A stretch of DNA of 64,000 nucleotides from Asticcacaulis benevestitus DSM 16100 = ATCC BAA-896. GTDB taxonomy: Bacteria > Pseudomonadota > Alphaproteobacteria > Caulobacterales > Caulobacteraceae. The stretch spans positions 1 to 64,000 of the forward strand of contig NZ_AQWM01000020.1 in assembly GCF_000376105.1 (NCBI RefSeq). Direction: 5' to 3'. Positions 7,616 to 17,800 of the stretch are shown here, in pieces (the stretch's first letter is position 1; each line of letters begins with the position of its first letter). The notes under the pieces were generated by a model that was not told where the DNA came from, searched no databases, and saw nothing but the letters and a program-made list of their open reading frames with translations. Both the position numbers and the translations under genes were made by a program.

Positions 7616-10600
7616 ATGTCTCTTGATCGATTCGATGACAATGCTTGGAATCTGCCAAAGGGGGAACAGCGACGCCAAGCTGTTGCCCCTCTACGTGGCT
7701 ATATCTACCAACTTCACCAGAGTCTTGCCGCTTGGATGAAGCTAAAACCTGGCGACTTGCTTCGGTTAGAGGTTGCTGAGGATTACGCGGTTATCGCACG
7801 CGAATCCCAAGCCTCCCAGAGTGCATTACATACGGTTCAGGTCAAGGACACGATGAATTCGGGTCGCGTGACGCTAAATTCTTCCGGAGTGCAAAAGGCC
7901 ATAGAGAGCCTTTGGAAATTGCGCGAGTCAAACCCCGATGGCGAAGTCTATCTCACTTACCTGACGACATCCAAAATTGGTAAGGAACGAGATCAACCGC
8001 TCGCGAGTGGAATACCTGGCATCCAAGCCTGGACGGACGTTTCAGCCGGGCAAGGAAACTTGCGGGCTTTGCGCGGTGCGCTTGCGTGCCGGTTTTCATC
8101 CGGCAATCTCGGAGCGTTCCTGAAAGAGTCTTCGGATGATGAACTATTCACCCAATTGATTTCGAAGTTGGTGTTCGCCTGCGGGATGCCCGACACGGAC
8201 GCTGTGGAAAAAAGCGGGAGAAAGGCGCTTATCCTTCGCAGAGACGAAGTCAAATCGACCGCTGAAGCGGCGGATCGCGCATATGATGTTCTGCTCGGCG
8301 ATATTTTTAGGACGGTGATCCATCCGACAGACCGCACATTGGATGCCGAAGCATTTCTACATGGTTTTCGCAAGGCTACGCAATATAGCCTGGGCTCCCA
8401 GACCTTTCAAAACCTTCTCGATATGATTTCTTCCTCGCCTTCTGGCGTGGACATGGATCAAGCCCATGCCGACGCTCTGACATCTTCCCAGGGCATGGCA
8501 AACTGGCCCAATAGTATCAAGGATCAACATATCCCGAGGCCTGAGCTCGAAGCCCTCCTGTCAAGAATAAAGGAAAAGCCGAGCGGCCGCACACTTGTCA
8601 TCGGCGACGCCGGGGTCGGCAAATCAGCTCTTTTCGCGGACCTGACGCAGAGATTGCAAGACGACAGCATCGCGGTTTTCGCAATCAAGGCGGATTTTTT
8701 GTCGGCATCCGTTGCAAGCATCGACGATCTGACCAGGGAGCTGGGTTGCAAGGCTCCAATCGAGGACGAGATCGAGCTTCTCGCCCACGCCGGCCCGGTC
8801 GTTATTCTCATTGACCAGCTCGACGCGGTCAGTGAGGTCATGGATTTCAAATCGGACCGAATGACCGCTCTACTCCAATTGGCCAGTCGGTTTTCGTCTC
8901 GCGATCGGCACACCCTACCCATTCACATCCTGGTCTCGTCGCGACCCTTCGAGGCCGCCCATGATGCGCGCTTCGGGATGCTTAGGGCGCAAGCAGTCAC
9001 CCTGGCACATCCATCGGTCGAGGCCGTAAAGGCGTTGCTCTCGGCATTGTCGTTGTCCAACGACCTGCCGCCTGGTATTCTGGAAACCCTACGTCGGCCG
9101 TTCGCGCTGAAGCTCTATGTCGACATTGCCTCGCCGGCGGACACGCCGATCGATTTTGCCGAGAGCACACTGCTCGACAAGTGGCTGGCCTCGGCGAAGC
9201 TGGGTTCCGTGTCAGAAAGGGAAACGGTCATGCGCTTTCTCAAGCGTCTCTCGGCCGACATGACCGAAGCGGAAGAGTTGTGGCTGCCTATCGACCGTTA
9301 CGTGGAGGACGAGCGCGCGATAAACCTGACCGTGGCGGCAGGTCTCCTAGTCCGTCGCGATGATAAAGTGGGTTTCAGTCATCAATCATGGTTGGACGAC
9401 TTCCAGGCAAAGGCGTTTGGAACAGCGGAGACGCTTTGCACCTATGCCTGGGCCAGACAGGATGGTCTGTTCTCGCGCGCCAGCGTCTTGCGAGGCCTGC
9501 AACGGTTCCGTCGCCATAACGTCAACGCCTATGAAAGTGCAATCGCCAAGCTCCTGTTTGATGAAAAGACGCGGCGTCATCTCAAACATCTCATTGTCGA
9601 TGTCCTATCCGATCAGATCAGTCCCTTGCCGTATGAAATCACCGCCATCTACCATCTCGTCGAAGACGATTTTGCGTTGGCCAGGCGCGCGCTTTATAAT
9701 CTAAGGCGCCACTGGAGCGCCTGGCGCCAACATATGCTTCCATTTTTGCCCATCATCATGAATACGCCGGAGCTGAGGTGGCAAGCAATGCTACTACTGG
9801 TCAGCGAAGCGGGAGTAGATGCCGACGCGGTTCTGCGCTTGATCTCGCACCACTGGCCAAATGACGATCGCGATAGCGACGTATTCCAGGTTTTTTGGCG
9901 TTCGGCACTCTGGTCACCGCAGGTCACTGCGCGGGTTCGACAGATTTTCGCCAGATCCAGCTCCCTCGACTTTGAGCTCGAGGGTTATATCGCCAATCTG
10001 ATCGAAGCCGGACAGTCGACCAACGCCATCGATATGGTTGGGATATTTCTTCAATCCGCAAGCAGTAATGCCCGTTTGGAAGGTGGCATTCACAGCCTCG
10101 ATACATTGGCGGAAAACGATCCCCTGCGCTTCTCACAAGTCGTTCTGACCTGGTTTATTCACCAAGCCGGTGCCGGCATGAAAGAAGCCAACCGATACCG
10201 CCTCAGTTATCCGAGTTCTGCCACCGTGAGCTGGGACTGGGATTATGATGGCCGGCTCAATGGAATCTATCCCGTATTGCGCCGGGCACTGGATCGAATC
10301 GCTCGGGACGTGCCCGAGGCATTCTACGCATTGATATCGCCGCATCTAGCCATCGATGTAGACCAGGTTCAGTCAATTTTGATGGAAGCCTTGGCGGCGG
10401 GCGCGCCTGTTCTGGCGTCTCGCGCGCTGGACCTTTTATTGAGCGATCCGCGGCGCCTTTATTGTGGGAACGCTCACCGCACGGATACGCGCAACGTCGG
10501 ACATCTCACTTTTGGCTGGTCAAGCCAGATCCTGATCGAAGCCATCGCGCCTCACCTCGAAACAGCCGAGCTGACAAGGCTGGTCGATTACATCGAAGGC

Positions 10601-12328
10601 TGGAATTTATACGAAACCGAAGCCGCCCAACGGAAAGAAGAGCCGTCTATACGGCTCAAGCGGATTCAGTGGGCGGATGAACATCGCTTGGAACTGCTCG
10701 ACAAGCTACCTGACGGCACGTTGGATGGTCGGCGGCAACGCCAACTGAATGAATGGCGGCAAAAGCAACCGCGCTTCAACTCGAGAACACGTCACCTTGG
10801 CATGGCGCAGGTGGTTGGCTCGCCAATGGGCGCAGATTTAATGGGTAAGGCGTCCAATGCGGACATCTTCAAGCTTCTGGACGAAGTCAACGATCAAACC
10901 GATGAACGGACTTCGAACAGGCGCGGACTGAGTGGCGGGGTTTCCCAACTATCGGACGCCTTTGGACGGTTCGCCCAATCGCATACCGAGCGCGCCGCTG
11001 AAATGGCGCGTACCTGGTTCGTTGCTGGCCGTCATGAAAATGCAGCGGGGGAGCTAGTCCGGCAGGCGAGCGAAAATGACAACGTCGACACCGACCTTGT
11101 CCTGGCACTCATTCGAGACCTCGATGCGAAAGACTTTTCGTCAAAGGTTTGGCGGACAGATGCGGCTTGGGCCTTACGTGCGCTGGCGCGAAAGGCAAAA
11201 GGACTGTCGAATTCCGATATTTCTATGCTGGAGTCCTGGTTTCTGGTGGACCCGACCGAAGTCCTCGAGCGCAGGATCAGAAGAGAAAACCTGGATGATG
11301 CCAATGCTCGGAGAAATGAGCCCCAGAAGAAAAAGGTCCAATCGTTGATCTTCAACAACTGGGGTAGCGGGATACTTCCTCAGGGCAATTTTACTTTGAT
11401 GGACGCGCTTCAGGCCGGCTTCCTGTTCCGGGAGCCCGCCGACGTTTCCGGCTGGCTGGACGCCCTCACCCGCCGCGTAGATCACCCGGAGGATCCCGCC
11501 AATTGGGCTGTCTTCCTGAAATTCCGCGCCGTTGATCTCTACAACCATCTTGATCGAGAAAAGGTCCAGGCGTTCTTTGGCAGCCTGTTCGAAAAGCATC
11601 CCGATATTCTCAAGTTGAAGCGGTCCATATCAACGCTTTGGGAGTTGCGATTGCTTTTCCCACCTCGGACACTGACCAATACCGTTCAGTTGTGGCTCGG
11701 TAGCGGAGACAGAATGTTCCAGCAGGCGGCCGGCGAACATGCCGCCGGCATGGAGATCGTTGGTGAAGGCACTGACGACAGCACCACCATACTGCAACAG
11801 ATTCTGGCTGGCGGCGCGTCACCTGCCCTTACCGGCGCTCTGCTGGTCTACGCAAAAGCCTGGCAGGAGCCAGATCTTCATGTAAAGGCGACGGATGTAC
11901 TGGTCCGCTTTATTCCTAACGCCACTGAGGACCAGGCGCACGCCATCTCGACAGCATTTGCCAATCTACGGGATGGGAGGATCCTGCCGAGAGCAGGCGC
12001 GCTCATTGGCGCGATCGCGCAAAACCCAACCGTTCTGCAGATATGCTGCGTTCCGCATTTCTTCGAACAGGTACAGTTGCTCTCTTCGAATCCTCGCCAC
12101 GCGGAGGTTGTCATGGATGTCTGCGAGAGGATATTCGACCTAGACGTGGCGCGGCGCAATGAAACCGGTCATGGAGCCTCGTCCAGGCATCTCGTCTCCA
12201 CGGCGATCGCATTGCAAAGGACGGACGGTGCAATACGGACGCGCGCAATGGATGTTTATGAAGCCTTGCTGGATGCCGGCAGCAGCGATGCCGACCGAGC
12301 AGCCACCGCTTCATTACGGCGGGCATAA
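7616..12328 (+). CDS. Giant STAND-type ATPase with N-terminal nuclease-like domain (Avs-like defence candidate)
   Basis: The protein is 1570 residues (ATG at 7616; a TTG codon lies just upstream). Residues 25-80 (LRGYIYQLHQSLAAW, RLEVAEDYAV, HTVQVKDT) match the Cap4/DUF4297-type PD-(D/E)xK layout, with E52, E55/D56 and Q75-x-K77 as candidate catalytic residues. An NTPase follows: Walker A GDAGVGKS (about 330-337), Walker B VVILIDQLD (about 395-403), and a sensor-like segment ILVSSRPFE. The last 900 or so residues look like helical repeats that could sense a ligand. Avs antiphage proteins share this effector-STAND-repeat plan. It is monocistronic, placed between the mobilization genes and a HEPN-like unit. 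Specific family membership is inference. Confidence 0.75.
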   Translation: MSLDRFDDNAWNLPKGEQRRQAVAPLRGYIYQLHQSLAAWMKLKPGDLLRLEVAEDYAVIARESQASQSALHTVQVKDTMNSGRVTLNSSGVQKAIESLWKLRESNPDGEVYLTYLTTSKIGKERDQPLASGIPGIQAWTDVSAGQGNLRALRGALACRFSSGNLGAFLKESSDDELFTQLISKLVFACGMPDTDAVEKSGRKALILRRDEVKSTAEAADRAYDVLLGDIFRTVIHPTDRTLDAEAFLHGFRKATQYSLGSQTFQNLLDMISSSPSGVDMDQAHADALTSSQGMANWPNSIKDQHIPRPELEALLSRIKEKPSGRTLVIGDAGVGKSALFADLTQRLQDDSIAVFAIKADFLSASVASIDDLTRELGCKAPIEDEIELLAHAGPVVILIDQLDAVSEVMDFKSDRMTALLQLASRFSSRDRHTLPIHILVSSRPFEAAHDARFGMLRAQAVTLAHPSVEAVKALLSALSLSNDLPPGILETLRRPFALKLYVDIASPADTPIDFAESTLLDKWLASAKLGSVSERETVMRFLKRLSADMTEAEELWLPIDRYVEDERAINLTVAAGLLVRRDDKVGFSHQSWLDDFQAKAFGTAETLCTYAWARQDGLFSRASVLRGLQRFRRHNVNAYESAIAKLLFDEKTRRHLKHLIVDVLSDQISPLPYEITAIYHLVEDDFALARRALYNLRRHWSAWRQHMLPFLPIIMNTPELRWQAMLLLVSEAGVDADAVLRLISHHWPNDDRDSDVFQVFWRSALWSPQVTARVRQIFARSSSLDFELEGYIANLIEAGQSTNAIDMVGIFLQSASSNARLEGGIHSLDTLAENDPLRFSQVVLTWFIHQAGAGMKEANRYRLSYPSSATVSWDWDYDGRLNGIYPVLRRALDRIARDVPEAFYALISPHLAIDVDQVQSILMEALAAGAPVLASRALDLLLSDPRRLYCGNAHRTDTRNVGHLTFGWSSQILIEAIAPHLETAELTRLVDYIEGWNLYETEAAQRKEEPSIRLKRIQWADEHRLELLDKLPDGTLDGRRQRQLNEWRQKQPRFNSRTRHLGMAQVVGSPMGADLMGKASNADIFKLLDEVNDQTDERTSNRRGLSGGVSQLSDAFGRFAQSHTERAAEMARTWFVAGRHENAAGELVRQASENDNVDTDLVLALIRDLDAKDFSSKVWRTDAAWALRALARKAKGLSNSDISMLESWFLVDPTEVLERRIRRENLDDANARRNEPQKKKVQSLIFNNWGSGILPQGNFTLMDALQAGFLFREPADVSGWLDALTRRVDHPEDPANWAVFLKFRAVDLYNHLDREKVQAFFGSLFEKHPDILKLKRSISTLWELRLLFPPRTLTNTVQLWLGSGDRMFQQAAGEHAAGMEIVGEGTDDSTTILQQILAGGASPALTGALLVYAKAWQEPDLHVKATDVLVRFIPNATEDQAHAISTAFANLRDGRILPRAGALIGAIAQNPTVLQICCVPHFFEQVQLLSSNPRHAEVVMDVCERIFDLDVARRNETGHGASSRHLVSTAIALQRTDGAIRTRAMDVYEALLDAGSSDADRAATASLRRA

Positions 12329-12385
12329 TCCGGTCCAATGCCGGTAGAATTTCAGGTCGGCGCCTCGCGAGTCGACCTCAGCAGG

Positions 12386-12892
12386 CTACTCTCCCAGACC
12401 CAATATTAGCTCACGCCATTTAACGAACGGGGCTATGGCCTCCAGCAGACTGTCGTCGATGACCCGCTCCCTGGTCAACTCTTTCTTGCAGTCCGAGATA
12501 TAGGCCTGCACGGCCGCGTAAATATCGGCATCGGACATGGCATCCAACGGATAGATTGTAATTTCCGGCGCCAGCTTGAGTGTTCGGTAGGTGAACACTT
12601 TCCCAGAACGACTGAGCCGATTCTGCTGCTTCTCCGCGCTGAAATATTCTCCGCGTATCTGACTGCCTAGAAAAAAGAGGCGGATGTAACCTAGGATTTC
12701 ATTAAAACGCCACGGGCCATATTTGTCGTATCGATGCTGTTCGATCCTAGAACGGTAAGAATCCGGCACAGGATGGGGCGCTAGGATCGCCTGCTGTTTC
12801 TGGTCACGCGCATCGAGTTCCTGATTTGCCAGTTCATAATATTTTTCTTCCGACAAACGATATACGGGCAAATCATAGAAGTGTTTTTCCAT
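12386..12892 (-). CDS. Conserved accessory-island protein of unknown function
   Basis: This 168-residue soluble protein was not assigned to a characterised family. It opens MEKHFYDLPVYRLSEEKYYE, and its central block PWRFNEILGYIRLFFLGSQI followed by RGEYF looks like a conserved core. The C-terminal half is helical. It lies 34 bp downstream of the HEPN-like gene on the same strand, so they probably form one transcript. It is convergent with the STAND ATPase gene (57-bp gap). It may be a partner or antitoxin of the upstream protein, but nothing in the sequence proves this. Confidence 0.6.
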   Translation of the reverse strand: MEKHFYDLPVYRLSEEKYYELANQELDARDQKQQAILAPHPVPDSYRSRIEQHRYDKYGPWRFNEILGYIRLFFLGSQIRGEYFSAEKQQNRLSRSGKVFTYRTLKLAPEITIYPLDAMSDADIYAAVQAYISDCKKELTRERVIDDSLLEAIAPFVKWRELILGLGE

Positions 12893-12926
12893 TGTAGGAC
12901 CTTATCATCTCAAGAAACAATCGCGC

Positions 12927-14354
12927 TCAATGTTGCGCCTTAACCGTTGGGTTTGCGGTCTTCTGTTTTCGTGACAACTCAGACGGCGAGACGACGTCAG
13001 GATTTTGGAAAGCGAATTGAAGCGAGGCGAGCAGACACAGACGGGCAAGCGATTCAGCCTGCCTTTTCATTGTCGACCAGTCATGGTCGAATCTCGAATT
13101 GGCGCCGTGAACCGTCTGACTACGCCCCTCACCATAGATCTGGGCAACCAGCTTTTTCATTGTGATGCCGCTTGCCGTGATCTTGTCGTCGGGTTTTATA
13201 CCCAAACGGGCTTCCAACAAGTCGCGGATCCCGGCCTCCTGCCGCGCAGTGCCAAGGGCATCCATGCAGGCACAGAATTTGACAATAGACATAAGGGTCG
13301 TTCCGTCTCGACAGGCTTCATGAAACCACAGCAGAGCCTGGCAAAGCGTCGCCATCATGTGAGGACGCGCAGTGGTTCGGTCTGCAGACACCAAATAGTC
13401 CAAGACCTGTCCAACCATTGAGAATTGCTGGGTTCTGATGTCCTCTTTCGATTGCCAATCCTCAGAATCTATATACGGCGCGGACGACATGTGAATCCTA
13501 CTCCCACCCATTGCATAACGTCCCGTTTGAGTGAAGGATAGATGGAAGCGTTGCGCGTGATCGCCGTCGTAACTCAGATTGAGGCCGCTCAGGGCTGTAG
13601 ATGGTGTGCCCCAATTCAAGGCGATAGCGGTTAGGGCGAGACGGGCAGCAAGCGCAGCTCTTTCTTCCGCAATGTTCGAAGCCAATCCACGGACAGCGAC
13701 ACTACAGATATAGGGACTTTCGCCCACCGCCTCAATAATGCCCCACTCGATCGACGCATCGTAACCTGGCCTCCTTTTCTTGATCTTTTTTCGGGCAAAC
13801 AGGCGCTTGAGACGGGCATGGGTGGTTTTCGACACTGCGGGGTTAGCCGAAATTCGATCGAGCCAAGCGTTTTTCGTCTCGAAAACAACCGGGCCAATTC
13901 TCAGAGGGGTGAAACCGTCGGCACCAAACAAGGTCGTTCCAAAATAGTGCTCGGCGTCGGAAGGTGTCGAGGCGGAAACTGCCTCTTTAATCCGAGCGAG
14001 AACAGCTTTCCCGCTCGCCTCTCTGTCCGCCGCCAGGTCGGTTCCAGCTAGTGCGGGACCTATGGCATCCCGCACAATGCCGATGATATCCTTGTCGGAG
14101 AAGCTATGCCTCATCTTATCTGAGTTGGATTTGATACCTAACGCCAGACCGGCAATCAGCGAGTCGATCTTGGCGTTGATAATGATCCCCTTGTTCTCGG
14201 TCACATAGAGCATTCTTGGTAGAATAAAGCTGTCAGCCTCCGAGATTTCGCGTCTCGACTTCCCTTTTATACGCGCGAGTTCCGCAAGTATCCCGCTCAC
14301 AATATCCAGATGCGATTGTCCCTGCACGTTACGATGTCCCATAACTTCACTCAT
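12927..14354 (-). CDS. Unknown protein with C-terminal HEPN-like R-x4-H motif
   Basis: This 475-residue protein has no family I can name over most of its length. Near the C-terminus (residues 411-416) is RSQTVH followed by G, and then a long helix (STMKRQAESLARLCLLASLQ). This R-x4-H-G plus helix arrangement is the catalytic pattern of ApeA-like HEPN ribonucleases. Residues 330-375 (HMMATLCQALLWFHEAC, MDALGTARQE) would be the preceding HEPN helices. No signal peptide or membrane segment is seen. First gene of a two-gene unit with the 168-residue protein. An RNase role in abortive-infection-type defence is an inference. Confidence 0.6.
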   Translation of the reverse strand: MSEVMGHRNVQGQSHLDIVSGILAELARIKGKSRREISEADSFILPRMLYVTENKGIIINAKIDSLIAGLALGIKSNSDKMRHSFSDKDIIGIVRDAIGPALAGTDLAADREASGKAVLARIKEAVSASTPSDAEHYFGTTLFGADGFTPLRIGPVVFETKNAWLDRISANPAVSKTTHARLKRLFARKKIKKRRPGYDASIEWGIIEAVGESPYICSVAVRGLASNIAEERAALAARLALTAIALNWGTPSTALSGLNLSYDGDHAQRFHLSFTQTGRYAMGGSRIHMSSAPYIDSEDWQSKEDIRTQQFSMVGQVLDYLVSADRTTARPHMMATLCQALLWFHEACRDGTTLMSIVKFCACMDALGTARQEAGIRDLLEARLGIKPDDKITASGITMKKLVAQIYGEGRSQTVHGANSRFDHDWSTMKRQAESLARLCLLASLQFAFQNPDVVSPSELSRKQKTANPTVKAQH

Positions 14355-14506
14355 TCTTCGAACCAGCGCGCACGCCGAGCGGAGGGTTTTTGGCTAAAGG
14401 CAGTCTACCCGATTCTAGAGATGACATGTTCGTTGAATGAGTTTTGAAGGAGGCAAATCTTCGAATGTTGAGTTGTGTCGACAACTGGAGCACATGCTGC
14501 GCACCA

Positions 14507-14669
14507 GTGCGAACACCGGTGGACACCAAAGGCCACATTGGTGTACTTTGAGTCTGTCTTAAGAACCAGCACGCAAACTCGGGGGGACTTTTGGGGGGAC
14601 TTTAGTTACCGCACCTTCTAATAGAAAATTGAATCAATTGACTATTTTAAAGGCTGCAGTCCTTTCCTG
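14507..14669 (+). repeat. 163-bp island-junction repeat, copy A (att-like)
   Basis: First of three same-length, same-orientation copies (others at 26317 and 28381). It begins GTGCGAACACC, contains the doubled motif GGGGGGACTTTTGGGGGGAC (14581-14600), the conserved AATAGAAAATTGAATCAATT block, and ends AAAGG-CTGCAGT-CCTTT-CCTG. Similarity to copy C extends about 15 bp further left. It occupies most of the 473-bp gap between the HEPN-like gene and the end of tpsA; no gene is seen in that gap. Confidence 0.85.
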
Positions 14670-14780
14670 CTTAGGCGGGCCTTCGATAAGGTGCTGATAA
14701 AATTGATTATTATTGAAATCTTGTGAGTTCACACAAGAGTTTTTTCTTAAACAGTGCGTCACAAGGACTCGTTATGAGTG

Positions 14781-14815
14781 TGTAAAGTCGTCGGGGAGGA
14801 TATCCGCCGACGACC
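14781..14815 (-). terminator. Hairpin terminator of tpsA
   Basis: Thirteen bases past the tpsA stop is a perfect 8-bp stem, GTCGTCGG (14787-14794) with CCGACGAC (14807-14814). On the minus strand it is followed by TTTACAC, a weak U-tract. Position and strand fit termination of the tps operon. Confidence 0.5.
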
Positions 14816-14827
14816 ATTTCACCAAGC

Positions 14828-17800
14828 CTACTTGTTGTTTTCAATGTCGTTGTCGCTGACACCATCAGGTAGTCGAACGCCGCCATCGGCTATGGCAAAG
14901 GTACGACGGAAGGTCAGAGAGTCACGTTCCAACGGCGGCAATGTGGTCGATTGCGTAGATTTAACCCCCTCATCCGAAGTGGCCACGGCATTGTCGCCGT
15001 CGCCCGTGCTGACTGCGGGACCCGACGTGCCGATTTGTGTTGTGAAGGTTGTGCCTGGCGAAGACACGACGGGGTTGACCGCTGTTGTTATGGCACTGGT
15101 ATAACCCGGAGATGTCGAATTGATAATTTCGCCCATATTGCCCGAAAGGCTGAAAGCCGCCAGTCTATAGTTCGCCAAGTCCGTATTGGCGCCAGCTTCG
15201 TAATTAGCCGCCGTAATTTGGGCCGTTACGATCTTATCCTTGCCCGCCGTGGCATCGACAAACTGGCCGAGCGTCTGATTGACCGTAATCGATTCGCCAG
15301 CCACCAAACCACCGAGCTTATAGTTGCCCGCGGTCAAAATGGCGGTCGTCGAACCGTCGCCCGTCTTCGAGACCGGCCCTTGCAAGGTAACATCAAACGC
15401 GCGCTTATCGATGTCTACCGTCGTAGTCGCCGTGGTGCTATAGACATAGTTGCCAGCATCCAAACCCGTTGCCGCAATCCCGCTGATTGAGACAGTTTTA
15501 CCCGTACCGGCATTCTTATCCGAAGCCGAGCCACTGCCGGTGAAAGCCACTTGGTCACCTTCCAAAATATCATTGGACGCAACCGAGACATTAAGTAGAG
15601 CCGAACCGTCATAGGTCTTGCCCTGGGCGCTGGCCGTCACCGCCACCGATTTCGCGGCGAAATCGACGGTCGTGGCTGTGGTCGCACTGTAGATATAGTT
15701 GCCCGCATCAGAGCCTGAGGCAAGGATGCCAGCGACCGCAACAGCCTTGCCATTGCCCGCATTTTTGTCAGAGGCCCTGCCTGCACCGGAGAAGATGACC
15801 GCATCTCCCGTGACAATACCACTAGAAGACAGGACTACGGAAACGGACGTTGAGCCGTCATAAATCTTATCTACGCCTTCCGCGTCAACTGCGACACTCT
15901 TCCTGGCTACATTGGTCTTGGTCAAGGCCTGAGTGTTATAGGCGTAATTGCCTTCATCCGTACCGGACCCGGTAATATCGCTCACGATAACCACCTTGTC
16001 CTGGCCGGCGTTCTTATCGGAGGTGGCACCCCGACCGGAGAAGGTCACGGTGTCGCCGTCGACAATGCCATTAGATGACAGTGTAATAAGGACGGAGGTT
16101 GCGCCATCATAGATCTTGTCACCGCTTTGAGCGTTGACCACGATCGACTTTTTAGCGATGTCAACTATAGCTGTGCCGGTCGAGGCATAGGTGTAATTAC
16201 CCGCGTCACTGCCCAAAGCTGCGATATTCGATACCGCAACTGACTTACCCGCGCCGGCATTTTTATCGACGGCATTGCCGTTACCGAAGAAGGCTACAGT
16301 GTCTCCGGTGATAATACCGTCTGATGCCAGATCGACACCGACCACGGCCGAACCGTCATACGTTTTGTTCTGGCCGATTCCTGTCACCGTAATCGATTTT
16401 TTAGCAATATTGACCGAAGCAGTTGTTGGCGCTGCGACATCATAGTTGCTAGCGTCGGTTCCCGTGGCGGCGAAGTTGCTCATCGTGACCGTTTTGCCCT
16501 GACCGGCGTTCTTGTCGGAAGCCGTCCCCGTAGCCGAGAAGGCTACCGTGTCACCATCGATAATTCCGGCAGAAGCCAGATCGACACCTACCGAGGTAGA
16601 GCCGTCATACGTCTTGTTCTGGCCGCTGGCTGCCACCGTGATCGCTTTTTTGGCGACATCGACCGTGGTGGCAACAGGCGCTGTGACATCATAGTTGCTA
16701 GCATCGGATCCCATGGTCGCGAAGCTCCCGATCGTGACCGTCTTGCCCTGACCGGCATTCTTGTCAGACGCCGCGCCAGTGCCGGTGAACGTCACCGTAT
16801 CTCCATTGACAATGCCGTTCGATGACAATCCAACGGAGACGGTCGCCGAACCATCATAGGTCTTGTTCTGGCCTGTGGCCGCAACAGAAATGGCTTTTTT
16901 CGCCACATCCGCCATCGTTGATGCCGTGGTGCTGAAGTCATAATTGGCAGCATCTGCGTCGGTGCTGGCGATGCCTGAGACATTGACCAGTTTACCTGTG
17001 CCTGCGTTCTTATTCGCCATGGCGCCAGTGCCGGTGAAGGTGACCGTATCGCCGTTTAGAATGTCGCTGCTGGCTACAGTAACCGCAATCGCGTTCGAAC
17101 CGTCATAGGTCTTGTTCGTGCCCGTCGCGGCTACAGAGATGGCCTTTTTCGCCACATCCGCCGTCGTTGATGCCGTGGTGCTGTAATCATAATTGGCGGC
17201 ATCGGCATCCGTGCTGGCAATATTGGAAACGCTCACGGTCTTGGCCTGACCGGCATTCTTGTTCGCCATGGTGCCAGTACCGGTAAAGGTGACCGTGTCA
17301 CCCTGAATGATATCGCTACTGGCAATGGTGACATTCGCCGAAGTCGAACCGTCGTAGGTCTTGTTCGTGCCCGTCGCGGCAACCGAAATGGCTTTTTTCG
17401 CCACATCCGCCGTCGTTGATGCCGTGGTGCTGAAGTCATAATTGGCGGCGTCGGCATCCGTGCTGGCGATTCCGGAAACGCTCACGGTCTTGGCCTGACC
17501 GGCGTTCTTGTTCGCCATCGCGCCGGCGCCGGTGAACGTGACCATATCGCTGTTCAGAATGTCGCTGCTGGCTACCGTAACCGCAATCGCGTTCGAACCG
17601 TCATAGGTCTTGTTCGTGCCCGTAGCGGCAACCGAAATGGTCTTTTTAGCCACATCCGCCGTCGTTGATGCCGTGGTGCTGAAGTCATAATTGGCGGCAT
17701 CGGCATCCGTGCTGGCAATGTTGGAAACACTCACGGTCTTGGCCTGACCGGCGTTCTTGTTCGCCATCGCGCCGGCGCCGGTGAACGTGACCGTATCGCC

